Shown here one piece after another: positions 49,277-57,850 of a DNA stretch of 64,000 nt. Numbering within the stretch: the first letter of the stretch is position 1; the number at the start of each line of letters is the position of its first letter. Both the position numbers and the translations under genes were made by a program. The stretch is from Kitasatospora sp. NBC_01266 (lineage in GTDB: Bacteria > Actinomycetota > Actinomycetes > Streptomycetales > Streptomycetaceae): assembly GCF_036242395.1 (NCBI RefSeq), contig NZ_CP108458.1, positions 4,402,001-4,466,000 of the forward strand, written 5' to 3'. The notes beneath the pieces were generated by a model. That model was not told where the DNA came from. It searched no databases and saw only the letters and a program-made list of their open reading frames with translations.

Positions 49277-50569
49277 ATGACAGAAACGGATAACCGTACG
49301 AACGAAGCCGTCGACCTGGTCATCTTCGACTGCGACGGGGTGCTGGTGGACAGCGAGCGGATCGCGGTCCGGGTGCATGTCGCGCTCGGTGCCGAGTTCG
49401 GCTGGCCGCTCACCGAGGCTCAGGTGATGGAGCGGTTCGTCGGTCGCTCGGCCGCCTCGATCGCCGAGCTGGTGGCCGAGCGGCTGGGCGCCACGGTGGC
49501 CGAGGAGTGGCGGCGCCGCTTCGAGGAGCTGCACCGGGTGGCGGTGGAACGGGAGTTGGTCCCGGTCGACGGGATCGAGGAGGCGCTGGCGGCGCTGCAC
49601 CGGCCGTCCTGCGTGGCCTCCAGCGGCAGCCACCAGAAGATGCGGCACACCCTGGGGCGGACCGGCCTGTACGGGTACTTCGACGGTCGGATCTTCAGCG
49701 CGACCGAGGTCGACCGGGGCAAGCCCGCTCCTGACCTGTTCCAGCACGCGGCGGCCCGGATGGGCGTGCCCGCGGCAGCCTGCGTGGTGGTGGAGGACAG
49801 CGGCCCGGGTGTCCGGGCGGCCCGCGCGGCCGGGATGCGGGTGCTCGGCTACGCGGGCGGCCTGACGCCGGCCGAGCTGCTGGTGGCGGCGGGCGCGCAG
49901 CAGGTCTTCCACGACATGCGTGAGCTGCCCGCGCTGCTCACGGCCCTGGCGGCCGGCTCGGACCGGCCGACCGCCGCCGGCACGGCCGGCTACCAGGAGC
50001 AGGCCGCCGCGCTGGCCGAGCAGTACGAGAGCGTCAGCTTCGAGCAGGTCCACCACGGGCGGTTGCACCTGCTGCCGCCGGCCCCCGCCCGGGTGCTGGA
50101 CCTCGGTGCCGGTTCCGGGCGGGACGCCGCCGCGCTGGCCGCGCTGGGCCACCTCGTCACCGCGGTGGAACCCACCGCCGCGCTGCGCGAGCACGGTGAG
50201 CGGCTGCACCAGGGAGCCGGGATCCGCTGGGTGGACGACGCGCTGCCCGCGCTGCCGGCGCTGGTGGCCGAGGGTGCCCGCTTCGAACTGATCACGGTGA
50301 TCGCGGTCTGGATGCACCTGGCCCCGGCCGAGCGGGCGGTGGCGATGCGCACGGTGGCCGAGCTGCTCGCCCCCGGCGGGACGCTGCTGCTGACACTCCG
50401 CCACGGTCCGGTACCGGCCCGGCGGCGGATGTTCACGGTGCGGGCCGAGGAGGTGGTCGACCAGGCGCAGGCAGCGGGGCTGCGCTTGGTGCACCGGGGC
50501 GAACGCGGGGACCTGCACGGACGGGACGACGTGCGGTGGAGCGAGCTGGGGTTCGGCAAGGAGAGCTGA
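49277..50569 (+). CDS. HAD phosphatase fused to a SAM methyltransferase
   Basis: 430 residues from ATG 49277; TAGTCT six bases upstream suggests a leaderless message. Residues 1-225 form a beta-phosphoglucomutase-like HAD: DLVIFDCDGVLVDSE with nucleophile Asp18 and acid Asp20, then ASSGSHQKM, the lysine in RGKPAPDLF and the acidic VVVEDSGPGVRAA. A short Ala/Gly linker follows. Residues ~240-430 form a class I methyltransferase with VLDLGAGSGRDAAALA (from 273) and acidic VTAVEPT. No stop or frameshift interrupts the join. Substrates are unknown; a phosphate-release and methylation pair is only a guess. Confidence 0.88.
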   Translation: MTETDNRTNEAVDLVIFDCDGVLVDSERIAVRVHVALGAEFGWPLTEAQVMERFVGRSAASIAELVAERLGATVAEEWRRRFEELHRVAVERELVPVDGIEEALAALHRPSCVASSGSHQKMRHTLGRTGLYGYFDGRIFSATEVDRGKPAPDLFQHAAARMGVPAAACVVVEDSGPGVRAARAAGMRVLGYAGGLTPAELLVAAGAQQVFHDMRELPALLTALAAGSDRPTAAGTAGYQEQAAALAEQYESVSFEQVHHGRLHLLPPAPARVLDLGAGSGRDAAALAALGHLVTAVEPTAALREHGERLHQGAGIRWVDDALPALPALVAEGARFELITVIAVWMHLAPAERAVAMRTVAELLAPGGTLLLTLRHGPVPARRRMFTVRAEEVVDQAQAAGLRLVHRGERGDLHGRDDVRWSELGFGKES

Positions 50570-50629
50570 ACCGCTCGGTACGGCTGCGCGGCTGGTCAGT
50601 GGCTGGTCAGTGGCCGGCCCGAGGCGCTG

Positions 50630-51067
50630 TCAGCAGCCGGGCGGGACGGCTTCCGGCAGGTGGGCGGCGGCCCAGATCCGCAGTTCGTCCAGGGCCGGGC
50701 GCAGCGCTCGGCCCGCCTCGGTCAGCCGGTAGCTGACCCGCAGCGGCGGTCCCTCGTCCACCTCGCGGACCACCAGGCCGGCCTCGGCCAGCTCGGTCAG
50801 GCGGTCGGAGAGCATCCGCTCGCTGATCCCGGGGATGGCCCGGCGCAGCTGGGAGAAATGCGCGGGGCCATGGCTGAGGACCGCCACCACCAGCCCCGAC
50901 CAGCGCTTTCCGAGCAGCGTGAAGACCCGGGTCAGCGCCTGGTCGACGCTGCTGCACGGCCCGGCCCCGGTGCCGCCCGCCGTCGGCGCGGCCCCGCACA
51001 GCTCGTTCAGGTCCTCCACCGGCCCGCTGCTGCAGGGGCCGGTCGGATCCAGCTCTGGCTCGCCCAT
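50630..51067 (-). CDS. HxlR-family transcriptional regulator
   Basis: 145 residues from ATG 51067. The winged helix shows VFTLLGKRWSGLVVAVLSHG and HFSQLRRAIPGISERMLSDRLTEL, the HxlR signature, followed by the wing VDEGPPLRVSYRLTEAG. Cysteines at about residues 12, 24 and 38 in the N-terminal extension (GPCSS, ELCG, GPCSS) could sense redox or electrophiles, as in YodB- or QorR-type HxlR proteins. It diverges from an azoreductase gene, so it probably represses it. CCGTAG (51089) and CTACGG (51116) form a candidate operator. Confidence 0.9.
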   Translation of the reverse strand: MGEPELDPTGPCSSGPVEDLNELCGAAPTAGGTGAGPCSSVDQALTRVFTLLGKRWSGLVVAVLSHGPAHFSQLRRAIPGISERMLSDRLTELAEAGLVVREVDEGPPLRVSYRLTEAGRALRPALDELRIWAAAHLPEAVPPGC

Positions 51068-51176
51068 GCCGTCCAGCGTACGGCCTTTCCGTAGTGACTG
51101 CAGAAAAGTTAGCTGCTACGGTAATCGCAGCTGCCAAGGAAACGGCAGTTCCTATCGCAATGTATGGAGGATTGCC

Positions 51177-51839
51177 ATGCCCACGCTGCTGCACATCGAC
51201 TCGTCGGCCGTGACCGAGGGCTCGGTCTCCCGCGAGGTCGCCGCGACCTTCAGCCGGGAGTGGCAGGCCGCGCACCCGGACGGCACGGTGATCTACCGCG
51301 ACCTCGGCGCCAGCCCGGTGCCGCACCTGAGCGGTGCCGCGATCGCCGGCCAGTTCACCCCCGCCGAGCAGCACACCGAGGAGCAGCGGGCGGCCGTCGC
51401 GCAGCGCCTGGAGCTGATCGCCGAGCTGGAGCAGGCCGACGCGGTGCTGATCGGCGCTCCGATGTACAACTTCACGATCCCCTCCACGCTGAAGGCCTGG
51501 CTCGACCAGGTGGTGCTGTTCGGCCGCACCGGCGGCGAGGGCGGCTCGGTCGCCGGCAAGCCGGTCACCGCGGTCGTCTCGCGCGGTGGCGCCTACGGCC
51601 CGGGGACCCCGCGCGCCGAGTTCGAGTTCGTCGAGAGCTACCTGCGCAAGGCGTTCACCGGGCTGCTGGGCATGGACGTGGACTTCGTCGTGGCGGAGCT
51701 GACGCTGGCCCGGGTCAACCCCGCGCTCGCCCAGTTCATCGAGCAGGCGGACGCCTCCAAGGCGCAGGCCCACCAGGACGCGGCGGCCAAGGCGAAGGCG
51801 CTGGCCGAGCGGCTCGCGGTGCCGGCCGAGGCGGTCTGA
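51177..51839 (+). CDS. azoR: FMN-dependent NADH-azoreductase
   Basis: Flavodoxin-like quinone and azo reductase protecting against electrophilic quinones. It has 220 residues from ATG 51177 with TGGAGGA upstream. MPTLLHIDSSAVTEGSVSRE is the FMN-phosphate loop, and the FMN-ring motif PMYNFTIPSTLKAWLDQV lies near residues 98-115. SRGGAYGPG is the second flavin loop. The family normally works as a dimer. It is divergent from an HxlR regulator, matching the yodB/azoR1 arrangement known in Bacillus. Confidence 0.92.
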   Translation: MPTLLHIDSSAVTEGSVSREVAATFSREWQAAHPDGTVIYRDLGASPVPHLSGAAIAGQFTPAEQHTEEQRAAVAQRLELIAELEQADAVLIGAPMYNFTIPSTLKAWLDQVVLFGRTGGEGGSVAGKPVTAVVSRGGAYGPGTPRAEFEFVESYLRKAFTGLLGMDVDFVVAELTLARVNPALAQFIEQADASKAQAHQDAAAKAKALAERLAVPAEAV

Positions 51840-52029
51840 CGGTTCGCGCGTCACATCGGCTCACTGACGGCGCGTCGAACGGTCGGTGGCGGGTCGTGAC
51901 AGCGGCCCGCCGCGGCTCACCCGCCCGGGCGCGCCTGCCGGGCGCCGTGCTGGGGCGGCTTCCATGCTGGTCCCGACAGCGCCCCCGCCCGGCGGGGCCT
52001 GGGGACCGCCGCGGATCAGGGAGAGCCAA

Positions 52030-53001
52030 GTGACCTCGTCGCCACCGCCGTCATCGCCGCACGAGCAGGACCGGCCGGGCGGGGACGGCAACGGCAGCGG
52101 CGGGAACGGCGGCGCGAACGGCAATGGCGGCAATGGCGGCAATGGCCTCACCCGGGTTCCGGTGGGTGCCAGCGCGACCACGTCGCCCGGCCCGCCGCTG
52201 GCGATCGAGGTCTTCACCGGACCCGAGTCGGCCTTCTTCGCCACCTCCAGCCTGATCCTGGGCGCCCGGGACGCGATCCTGGTGGACGCCCAGCTGACCC
52301 GCAGCGCCGGGCGGGAACTGGCCGAGTGGATCGCCGGCAAGGGCCGGAACCTGCTGGCCGTGGTGATCACCCACCCGCATCCCGACCACTACTTCGGGGT
52401 CGAGGAGGTGCTGCGGCTCTTCCCGCAGGCGCATCTGCTGGCCGCCCCGCCGGTGGTGGACGCGATCGCCGCGACGGCCGCCGACAAGGTCCGGCAGTGG
52501 CGCCCGGTCTACGGCGACGACATCCCCGAGACCCCGATCCTGCCCCGCCCGCTGCGTCCGCAGCCGCTGATGATCGACCGTCAGCTGATCCGGGTGCTCT
52601 ACCTGGGGCAGGGCGACTGTGCCACCAGCACCGTGGTGCACGTCCCCGGCTCGCGCACGGTGATCGCCGGTGACCTGGCCTGGAACGGCACCCATGTGTG
52701 GACCGTGGACACCACGCCGGAGCAGCGCGCCGCCTGGATCCGCAACCTCGGCCGGATCGCCGAGCTGGGCGTGGAGCGGGTGATCGCCGGGCACCGGGCG
52801 CCCGAGCAGGGCGACGACGCGGGCCGGGTGCTCGCCTTCACCGGCGAGTACCTGAAGGACTTCGACCAGCTGCTGGCCCGGCACCCCCACGACCCGGACG
52901 CGCTGGTCGCGGCGGTCGGCGAGCGCTACGGCGAGCTGACCCTGCCGACCTTCCTCGCCGCCGGTGCCCAGGCGCACACCGGGCCGGCCGCCGGGGAGTA
53001 G
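52030..53001 (+). CDS. Metallo-beta-lactamase-fold hydrolase
   Basis: 323 residues from GTG 52030 (TSSPPPSSPHEQDR), with GGGAGAG seven bases upstream. A ~45-residue Gly/Asn-rich head encoded by GGCAATGGC repeats precedes the fold. The zinc motif HPHPDH is at 115-120. GDLAWNGTHVWTVDTTPEQ and VERVIAGHRAPEQGDDAG supply the later metal ligands. ILVDAQLTRSAGRELAEWI is the second strand. The family covers glyoxalase-like and quorum-quenching enzymes, so the substrate is open. It stands alone, between azoR and mobA. Confidence 0.85.
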   Translation: MTSSPPPSSPHEQDRPGGDGNGSGGNGGANGNGGNGGNGLTRVPVGASATTSPGPPLAIEVFTGPESAFFATSSLILGARDAILVDAQLTRSAGRELAEWIAGKGRNLLAVVITHPHPDHYFGVEEVLRLFPQAHLLAAPPVVDAIAATAADKVRQWRPVYGDDIPETPILPRPLRPQPLMIDRQLIRVLYLGQGDCATSTVVHVPGSRTVIAGDLAWNGTHVWTVDTTPEQRAAWIRNLGRIAELGVERVIAGHRAPEQGDDAGRVLAFTGEYLKDFDQLLARHPHDPDALVAAVGERYGELTLPTFLAAGAQAHTGPAAGE

Positions 53002-53018
53002 CGCCCGATACTGGGGCC

Positions 53019-53744
53019 ATGACAGGGACAGCCGCTCACCAGCAGGCCGCGCACGATCACGAGCGCCAGCACGAGCACGGCGACGGGGACCAGGAAGCGG
53101 ACGCCTACGACGCGATCGTGCTCGCGGGCGGCGCGGCCCGTCGGCTCGGGGGTGCCGACAAGCCGCGGCTGACGGTCGGTGGGCGCAGCCTGCTGGACCG
53201 GGTCCTGGCGGCCTGCGCGGGGGCCCGGAGCACCGTGGTGGTCGGGCCGGCGCCCAGCGGCGGTGCGGTGGCCGGCGGCCCCCGGTGGACCAGGGAGCAG
53301 CCGCCCGGGGGCGGCCCGCTGGCCGCCGTCGCGGCCGGGCTGGCGCAGCCGGCGCTCCGGGCGCCGGTGGTGCTGCTGCTCGCCGCCGACCTGCCGTTCC
53401 TGGACGGTGCGACGGTACGTCGGCTGGTGGGCGCGGTCGGTGCGGCGGACGCGCTGGGTGCGGGCGTCGAGGCGGCGGTGCTGGTCGACGCCGACGGGCG
53501 CGACCAGCCGCTGGCCGCCGCCTACCGCAGCGCGGCGCTGCGCGCGGGGCTGGCCGCCCTCGGCGACCCGTCGGGCCTGCCGCTGCGCCGCCTCACCGGC
53601 GGCCTGCGCACCGCCCGGCTGGCCGATCCGGACGGGGCGGCGGTGGACTGCGACACCTGGGACGAGCTGGCCGGCGCCCGGCGTCGAGCCGCTGCCGGCG
53701 GTGAGCCGTCGGACGGGGGCGGGGCGGCGACGGAGCGGGCCTGA
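53019..53744 (+). CDS. mobA: MobA-like molybdenum cofactor guanylyltransferase
   Basis: Transfers GMP to molybdopterin (MGD formation). It has 241 residues from ATG 53019, with GATACT six bases upstream pointing to a leaderless message. The NTP motif IVLAGGAARRLGGADKPRL is at residues 33-51, and LLLAADLPFLD carries the metal aspartate. The first ~25 residues are His-rich (seven His including QHEHGDGD), unusual for the family and possibly metal-binding. It is followed by a DUF6457 gene and moeA. MobA is preferred over MocA because moeA is a neighbour, but the nucleotide is not proven. Confidence 0.82.
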   Translation: MTGTAAHQQAAHDHERQHEHGDGDQEADAYDAIVLAGGAARRLGGADKPRLTVGGRSLLDRVLAACAGARSTVVVGPAPSGGAVAGGPRWTREQPPGGGPLAAVAAGLAQPALRAPVVLLLAADLPFLDGATVRRLVGAVGAADALGAGVEAAVLVDADGRDQPLAAAYRSAALRAGLAALGDPSGLPLRRLTGGLRTARLADPDGAAVDCDTWDELAGARRRAAAGGEPSDGGGAATERA

Positions 53745-53826
53745 CCGTCCGGGTGAGCGAAACGAAGCGTTCCGGCCGGCCGCTGGTAGCGGCCCGGGCG
53801 CTGTGGATCAGGCAGCATGGACCACC

Positions 53827-54219
53827 ATGGAACGCACGCTGGACGACTGGATGACCGAGGCCGCGGCCGAGCTGGGGATCGACCCGAAGGCCGAGATCCG
53901 AGAACTGCTCGACCTCGCCCGGGTGGTGGCGCACGGGGTGGAGCGCCCGGCCGCCCCGCTGACCACTTTTCTGGTCGGCTACGCCGCTGCGGCACGCGGT
54001 GGCGGGGCGGTGGCGGTCGGCGAGGCCGTGCGGCAGGTGACCGCGCTGGCCGAACGCTGGGTCGCCGAGCAGCCGGCCGGGCAGGCAGCTGAGCAGCCGT
54101 CCGCCCCGCAGTCGTCCGCCCCGCAGTCGTCCGCCCCGCAGCCGGCTGTCCCGCAGCCGGCGCAGACGCGGCCGGTCGAGACGCCCCCGCCGCCGTCCCC
54201 GTCCGCGGGGCAGCCGTGA
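53827..54219 (+). CDS. DUF6457 protein of the molybdenum-cofactor cluster
   Basis: 130 residues from ATG 53827. The first ~85 residues match the DUF6457 pattern (LDDWMTEAAAELGID, LDLARVVAHGVERPAAPLT, FLVGYAAAARGGG). The tail is Pro/Gln/Ser-rich with a triple SSAPQ repeat. It overlaps moeA by four bases. Proteins of this type accompany mobA and moeA in actinobacteria; the function is unknown, so an accessory role in cofactor handling is inferred from position. Confidence 0.82.
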   Translation: MERTLDDWMTEAAAELGIDPKAEIRELLDLARVVAHGVERPAAPLTTFLVGYAAAARGGGAVAVGEAVRQVTALAERWVAEQPAGQAAEQPSAPQSSAPQSSAPQPAVPQPAQTRPVETPPPPSPSAGQP

Positions 54220-55514
54220 GCGCCGCCGCGCCACCGCTGGGCACCCAGGGTGCCGTCACCCCCACCCCCGTGGCGCCCTGGCCACGGGCGCGGGTGATCG
54301 CCGGCCGGGCCCCGGCGCGTCCGCTGCCCGTGGTCGAGCGCGAGCTGACGGCCGCGCTCGGCCAGACGCTGGCCGCCCCGCTGGCCGCGCTGATCGATCT
54401 GCCCGCCTTCGACACCTCCGCGATGGACGGCTGGGCGGTGGCGGGTCCGGGCCCGTGGCGGCTGGCCGGCCGAGTGCTGGCCGGGCGGACCCCGCTGCCG
54501 CTGGCCGACGGCTGGGCCACCGAGATCGCCACCGGCGCCCAACTGCCGCCCGGCGCGACCGCCGTGCTGCGCCGCGAGTACGGCCGGGTCGAACGCCCCG
54601 CCCTCCCGCAGCCCGGAGCCGGCGGGAACCCGGTGCCCGGGACGCTGCACTCGCGGGTGACCGGTGAGCCCGCGCCCGGCCAGGACGTCCGCCCGCGCGG
54701 CCAGGAGTGCCGCAGCGGTGAGGAGTTGCTGCCGGCCGGCAGCACGGTGACCGCGGCCGTCCTGGGCCTCGCTGCCGCCTGCGGCTACGACCGGCTGCCG
54801 GTCCGTCGTCGGCCGACCGTCGAACTGCTGGTGCTCGGCGACGAGTTGCTGGAGTCAGGGCTGCCGGGACCGGGTCTGGTCCGGGACGCGCTCGGGCCGC
54901 TGCTGCAGCCCTGGCTGGGTGCGGCCGGTGCCGAACTGCTCGGGCGGCGGCCGGTGCGCGACGACTTCGCGCTGCTGCGGGACGCGCTGCGGTACTCGGC
55001 GGCCGAGGTGGTGGTCACCACCGGTGGTACGGCGGCCGGGCCGGTCGACTTTCTGCACGAGGCGCTCGCCGAGTGCGGCGGCCGGCTGCTGGTGGACGGG
55101 GTCGCGGTCCGCCCCGGGCACCCGATGCTGCTGGCCGTGCTGCCACCGGCCGTCCCGGGCGGGTCCGCCGGGTCGCGGGCCGGGGAAGGGCCGGTCCGCT
55201 ACCTGGTGGGGCTGCCCGGCAATCCGCTGGCCGCGGTGGCCGGTGTCGTCACCCTGGCGCTGCCGTTGCTGGACGCGCTGGCCGGGCGCCCGGCCGGGCC
55301 CGGCAGGTTCCTGCGCACCGCCGTCGCGCTGGCCGGGCACCCCACCGACACCCGGTTGCTGCCGGTGCGCCTCGGTGCGGACGGGCCGGTACCGCTGGCC
55401 TTCGACGGCCCGGCGATGCTGCGCGGTCTGGCCCGGGCCGAGGCGCTGGCGGTGCTCCCGCCGGGCGGGGTGGCGGCGGGCGAGCGGGTGGAACTGCTGG
55501 GAGTGCCTGGGTGA
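54216..55514 (+). CDS. moeA: Molybdopterin molybdotransferase MoeA
   Basis: Inserts molybdate into adenylated molybdopterin. It has 432 residues from GTG 54216, overlapping the previous stop. DLPAFDTSAMDGWAV is the conserved N-terminal motif. ATEIATGAQLPPGATAVLR, the MoCF domain VVTTGGTAAGPVDFL and RYLVGLPGNPLAAVAGV follow. A short insertion (LPQPGAGGNPVPGTLHSR) lies near residue 130. The stop overlaps the start of a potassium-channel gene (GTGA), so they are coupled, although no functional link is known. Confidence 0.92.
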   Translation: MSAAAPPLGTQGAVTPTPVAPWPRARVIAGRAPARPLPVVERELTAALGQTLAAPLAALIDLPAFDTSAMDGWAVAGPGPWRLAGRVLAGRTPLPLADGWATEIATGAQLPPGATAVLRREYGRVERPALPQPGAGGNPVPGTLHSRVTGEPAPGQDVRPRGQECRSGEELLPAGSTVTAAVLGLAAACGYDRLPVRRRPTVELLVLGDELLESGLPGPGLVRDALGPLLQPWLGAAGAELLGRRPVRDDFALLRDALRYSAAEVVVTTGGTAAGPVDFLHEALAECGGRLLVDGVAVRPGHPMLLAVLPPAVPGGSAGSRAGEGPVRYLVGLPGNPLAAVAGVVTLALPLLDALAGRPAGPGRFLRTAVALAGHPTDTRLLPVRLGADGPVPLAFDGPAMLRGLARAEALAVLPPGGVAAGERVELLGVPG

Positions 55515-56536
55515 CCGGCGGGGAGGCGGACGGCCGGATCGCGCTGCCCGCCCGGCGCGGCGGGCCGCCGCTGCGGCAGGTCGGGCTGCGGGTCGCGATC
55601 GCGCTGGCCGTGCTGCTGGCGACCACGCTGATCGTCTACCTGGACCGCTCCGGCTACCACGACAACGCGCACGAGCGGCTCTCGTTCCTAGACGCCGCGT
55701 ACTACGCCACCGTCACCCTCTCCACCACCGGGTACGGCGACATCACCCCGGTCAGTGACGGCGCGCGGCTGGCCAACATCCTGGTGATCACCCCGTTGCG
55801 GGTGGTCTTCCTGATCATCTTGGTCGGCACCACGCTGGAGGTGCTGGCCGAGCGGACCCGCCGGCAGTGGCGGATCGGACGTTGGAGGTCATCCGTGCGC
55901 GACCACGCCGTGATCGTCGGCTACGGCACCAAGGGGCGCAGCGCCGTCCAGACCCTGCTCGGCCAGGGGGTGCCCAAGGAGCGGATCGTGGTGGTCGACC
56001 CGCAGCGCCGGGTGGTCGAACAGGCGACCCGGGACGGGCTGGTCGGCGTGGTGGGCGACGCCACCAGGACCGACACCCTGCTGAGCGCCGAGGTGCCGAG
56101 GGCCGCCCAGGTGGTGGTGGCCACCGAACGGGACGACACCGCCGTGCTGGTGGCACTGACGGTCCGTCAGCTCAACCGGGCGGCCACGCTGGTGGCGGCC
56201 GTCCGGGAGGACGAGAACGCCCCGCTGCTGCGGCAGAGCGGGGTGGACGTGGTGGTGACCAGCTCCAGTTCGGCCGGGCGGCTGCTCGGCATGTCGATGC
56301 TCAGTCCGAACGCCGGCGGCCTGATGGAGGATCTGCTCACCTACGGCAGGGGCCTGAACGTGGTCGAGCGTCCGGTCACCCGGGCCGAGGCCGGGCAGAG
56401 CCCCAGGGCCTGCCCCGACCTGGTGGTGGCGGTGGTGCGGGGCAGGCGGCGGCTCGACTTCGCCGATCCCGAGGCCGCGGTGCTGCAGCCGACCGACCGG
56501 GTGATCACCATCCAGCGCTCGAACCCGTCCAGTTGA
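55511..56536 (+). CDS. Two-TM potassium channel with RCK (TrkA-N) domain
   Basis: 341 residues from GTG 55511, coupled to moeA. Helix M1 is at about 25-43. The pore helix and filter TTGYGD are at 72-77, and helix M2 at 88-108. The RCK part starts near 129 with DHAVIVGYGTKGRSAVQTLL, and the acidic residue in VVVDPQRR ends the Rossmann second strand. The layout is MthK-like (M1-P-M2-RCK). Gating ligand is unknown. GGAGGT five bases before GTG 55895 (Val129) provides a likely internal start for a separate RCK subunit of 213 residues. Confidence 0.9.
   Translation: MTGGEADGRIALPARRGGPPLRQVGLRVAIALAVLLATTLIVYLDRSGYHDNAHERLSFLDAAYYATVTLSTTGYGDITPVSDGARLANILVITPLRVVFLIILVGTTLEVLAERTRRQWRIGRWRSSVRDHAVIVGYGTKGRSAVQTLLGQGVPKERIVVVDPQRRVVEQATRDGLVGVVGDATRTDTLLSAEVPRAAQVVVATERDDTAVLVALTVRQLNRAATLVAAVREDENAPLLRQSGVDVVVTSSSSAGRLLGMSMLSPNAGGLMEDLLTYGRGLNVVERPVTRAEAGQSPRACPDLVVAVVRGRRRLDFADPEAAVLQPTDRVITIQRSNPSS
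55884..55897 (+). promoter_or_regulatory. Internal ribosome site and start for a separate RCK polypeptide
   Basis: GGAGGT (55884-55889) is followed after five bases by the in-frame GTG at 55895-55897. It lies exactly at the TM/RCK junction. In MthK an internal start produces the soluble RCK ring; this site predicts the same here. Confidence 0.55.
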
Positions 56537-56619
56537 CGGTCAGGCGGTCCGGCGGTAGCTGAACTCCTGGCTTTGGAAGGCTGGTTAGGTCTGACTCGAG
56601 CCGTACGGGACGGTGTGGC

Positions 56620-57240
56620 TCACTTGGCCAGTTCCACCCGGACGGCGGCGGTGACCCGCTCGGCGCGCGCGGCGATCTCGTCCACCCGGGCGGTGTCGGC
56701 CAGTAGCGCCTCGCGGGTGCGCTCCTCGCGGATGCCGGTCAGGTTGACCTCGACGTTGACCCGGGCCGTGGTGGCCGCCGCGCGGGCCGCCTCGGCGGCG
56801 GCGGCGATGTCGGTGATCACGTTGGGGTTGCCGATCGGCAGCAGGGTCTCGGCCAGCTCGACGACGTCCAGTGCGGCGGTGATCACCTCGGCCGGCGGGC
56901 GGGCGGCGTCGACCAGCGCCCGGGCGATCGCCGCCGAGCGGGCCGCCTTGGCCGTGTCGTCGCCCGCGGGTAGCCGGTAGGCGTCGGTGACGGCGGTGAA
57001 GGCCGCCGCGTCCTGCTCGGCCAGGGTCAGCGCCCGGCCGCGCAGCGCGTCGCTCTCCCGGATGATCCGCTCCACCACGCTCTGGTGGGCGGCGTACTTC
57101 TCCCCGGTGCTGTAGCGAGCCACCATGGCCAGCAGTGCGGCGGCCTGCGCGGCGTGCAGCGCGGCCGACGCGCCGCCCCCCGGGGCGGGGACCCGATCGG
57201 CCAGGCGGTCCAGGAATTCGCTGATGCTGTCGTCGCGCAC
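56620..57240 (-). CDS. Cyclodeaminase/cyclohydrolase family protein
   Basis: 206 residues from GTG 57240 (MRDDSISEFLDRLADRVPAPGGG), with AAGGA upstream; an upstream in-frame ATG at 57276 is an alternative. The motif VPAPGGGASAALHAAQAAALLAMVA is that of the formiminotransferase-cyclodeaminase C-terminal family, which folds as a four-helix bundle handling formimino- or methenyl-tetrahydrofolate. GNPNVITDIAAAAEAARAA is also conserved. No formiminotransferase gene is nearby. Folate chemistry is inferred from the family. Confidence 0.86.
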   Translation of the reverse strand: MRDDSISEFLDRLADRVPAPGGGASAALHAAQAAALLAMVARYSTGEKYAAHQSVVERIIRESDALRGRALTLAEQDAAAFTAVTDAYRLPAGDDTAKAARSAAIARALVDAARPPAEVITAALDVVELAETLLPIGNPNVITDIAAAAEAARAAATTARVNVEVNLTGIREERTREALLADTARVDEIAARAERVTAAVRVELAK

Positions 57241-57424
57241 GGCGGCTCTTCCTTGCAGGGGGGTCGGTAGGCGCATTGTCGCATAGCTGATTGACCGTCA
57301 GATGACGCCTGGGTGGCCCGGCGTGGCCAGCCGGGGCGGACCGGTCCTTGACGCCGGAAGAGGTCTAGTCCACGGTCGTCACCGTACGCTTCGCACCGCC
57401 CTGCCGCCCGCACCGGAGGACTCT

Positions 57425-57850
57425 GTGGGCAAGCCCAACTCGGCTGTTGCCATGATCAGTTCGGCTGCCCTGCTGTTCGGTGGAGCGCTCGCGCCGGCGG
57501 CTCGCGCGCACGCGGACGGCGCCAATCCGGTGGTCAACCCCGGCTTCGAGACCGGCGATCTGACCGGCTGGAGCTGTGACCCGGGTCTACGGCAGCAACC
57601 CGGGCGCCGATCCCGAGGTCTCGGTCTCCGGATCCACGGTCACCTGGGGCTCGCACCTGCCGGAGGCCGCCGCGGCCGGGGTGGTCGCCATCCTCTTCGG
57701 CGTCGGCACCGGGACCAGCACCCACGGCGTGCCGGAGACCTCGGGCGCCGACTCCGCTGCCCTAGCCGACCGCGCAGCCCTGGCAGACAGCAGACGCAGC
57801 CCGCGCTTCCCGTGGTGGCGATCTCCCCGCTCGCGGGGTGCGCCGAGTAG
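57425..57850 (+). pseudogene. Broken secreted carbohydrate-binding (chitinase-like) gene
   Basis: A GTG at 57425 follows GGAGGA and begins a signal peptide, SAALLFGGALAPAARAHA. NPVVNPGFETGDLTGWSC follows, the start of a carbohydrate-binding module typical of streptomycete chitinases. Directly after WSC the frame degrades. A different frame from about 57576 reads VYGSNPGADPEVSVSGSTVTW and then peters out at the next gene. No catalytic domain is present. I read this as an N-terminal fragment with a deletion or frameshift. The start and signal look intact, so a short secreted product is still possible. Confidence 0.6.

Noticed and set aside
50590..50625. Short CTGGTCAGTGG duplication between the HAD fusion and HxlR genes
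   Set aside because: It is only about 11 bases and sits in convergent spacer; no stem or regulator link is seen.
52081..52146. GGCAATGGC repeats as a regulatory repeat
   Set aside because: They are in frame and encode the Gly/Asn head of the metallo-hydrolase.
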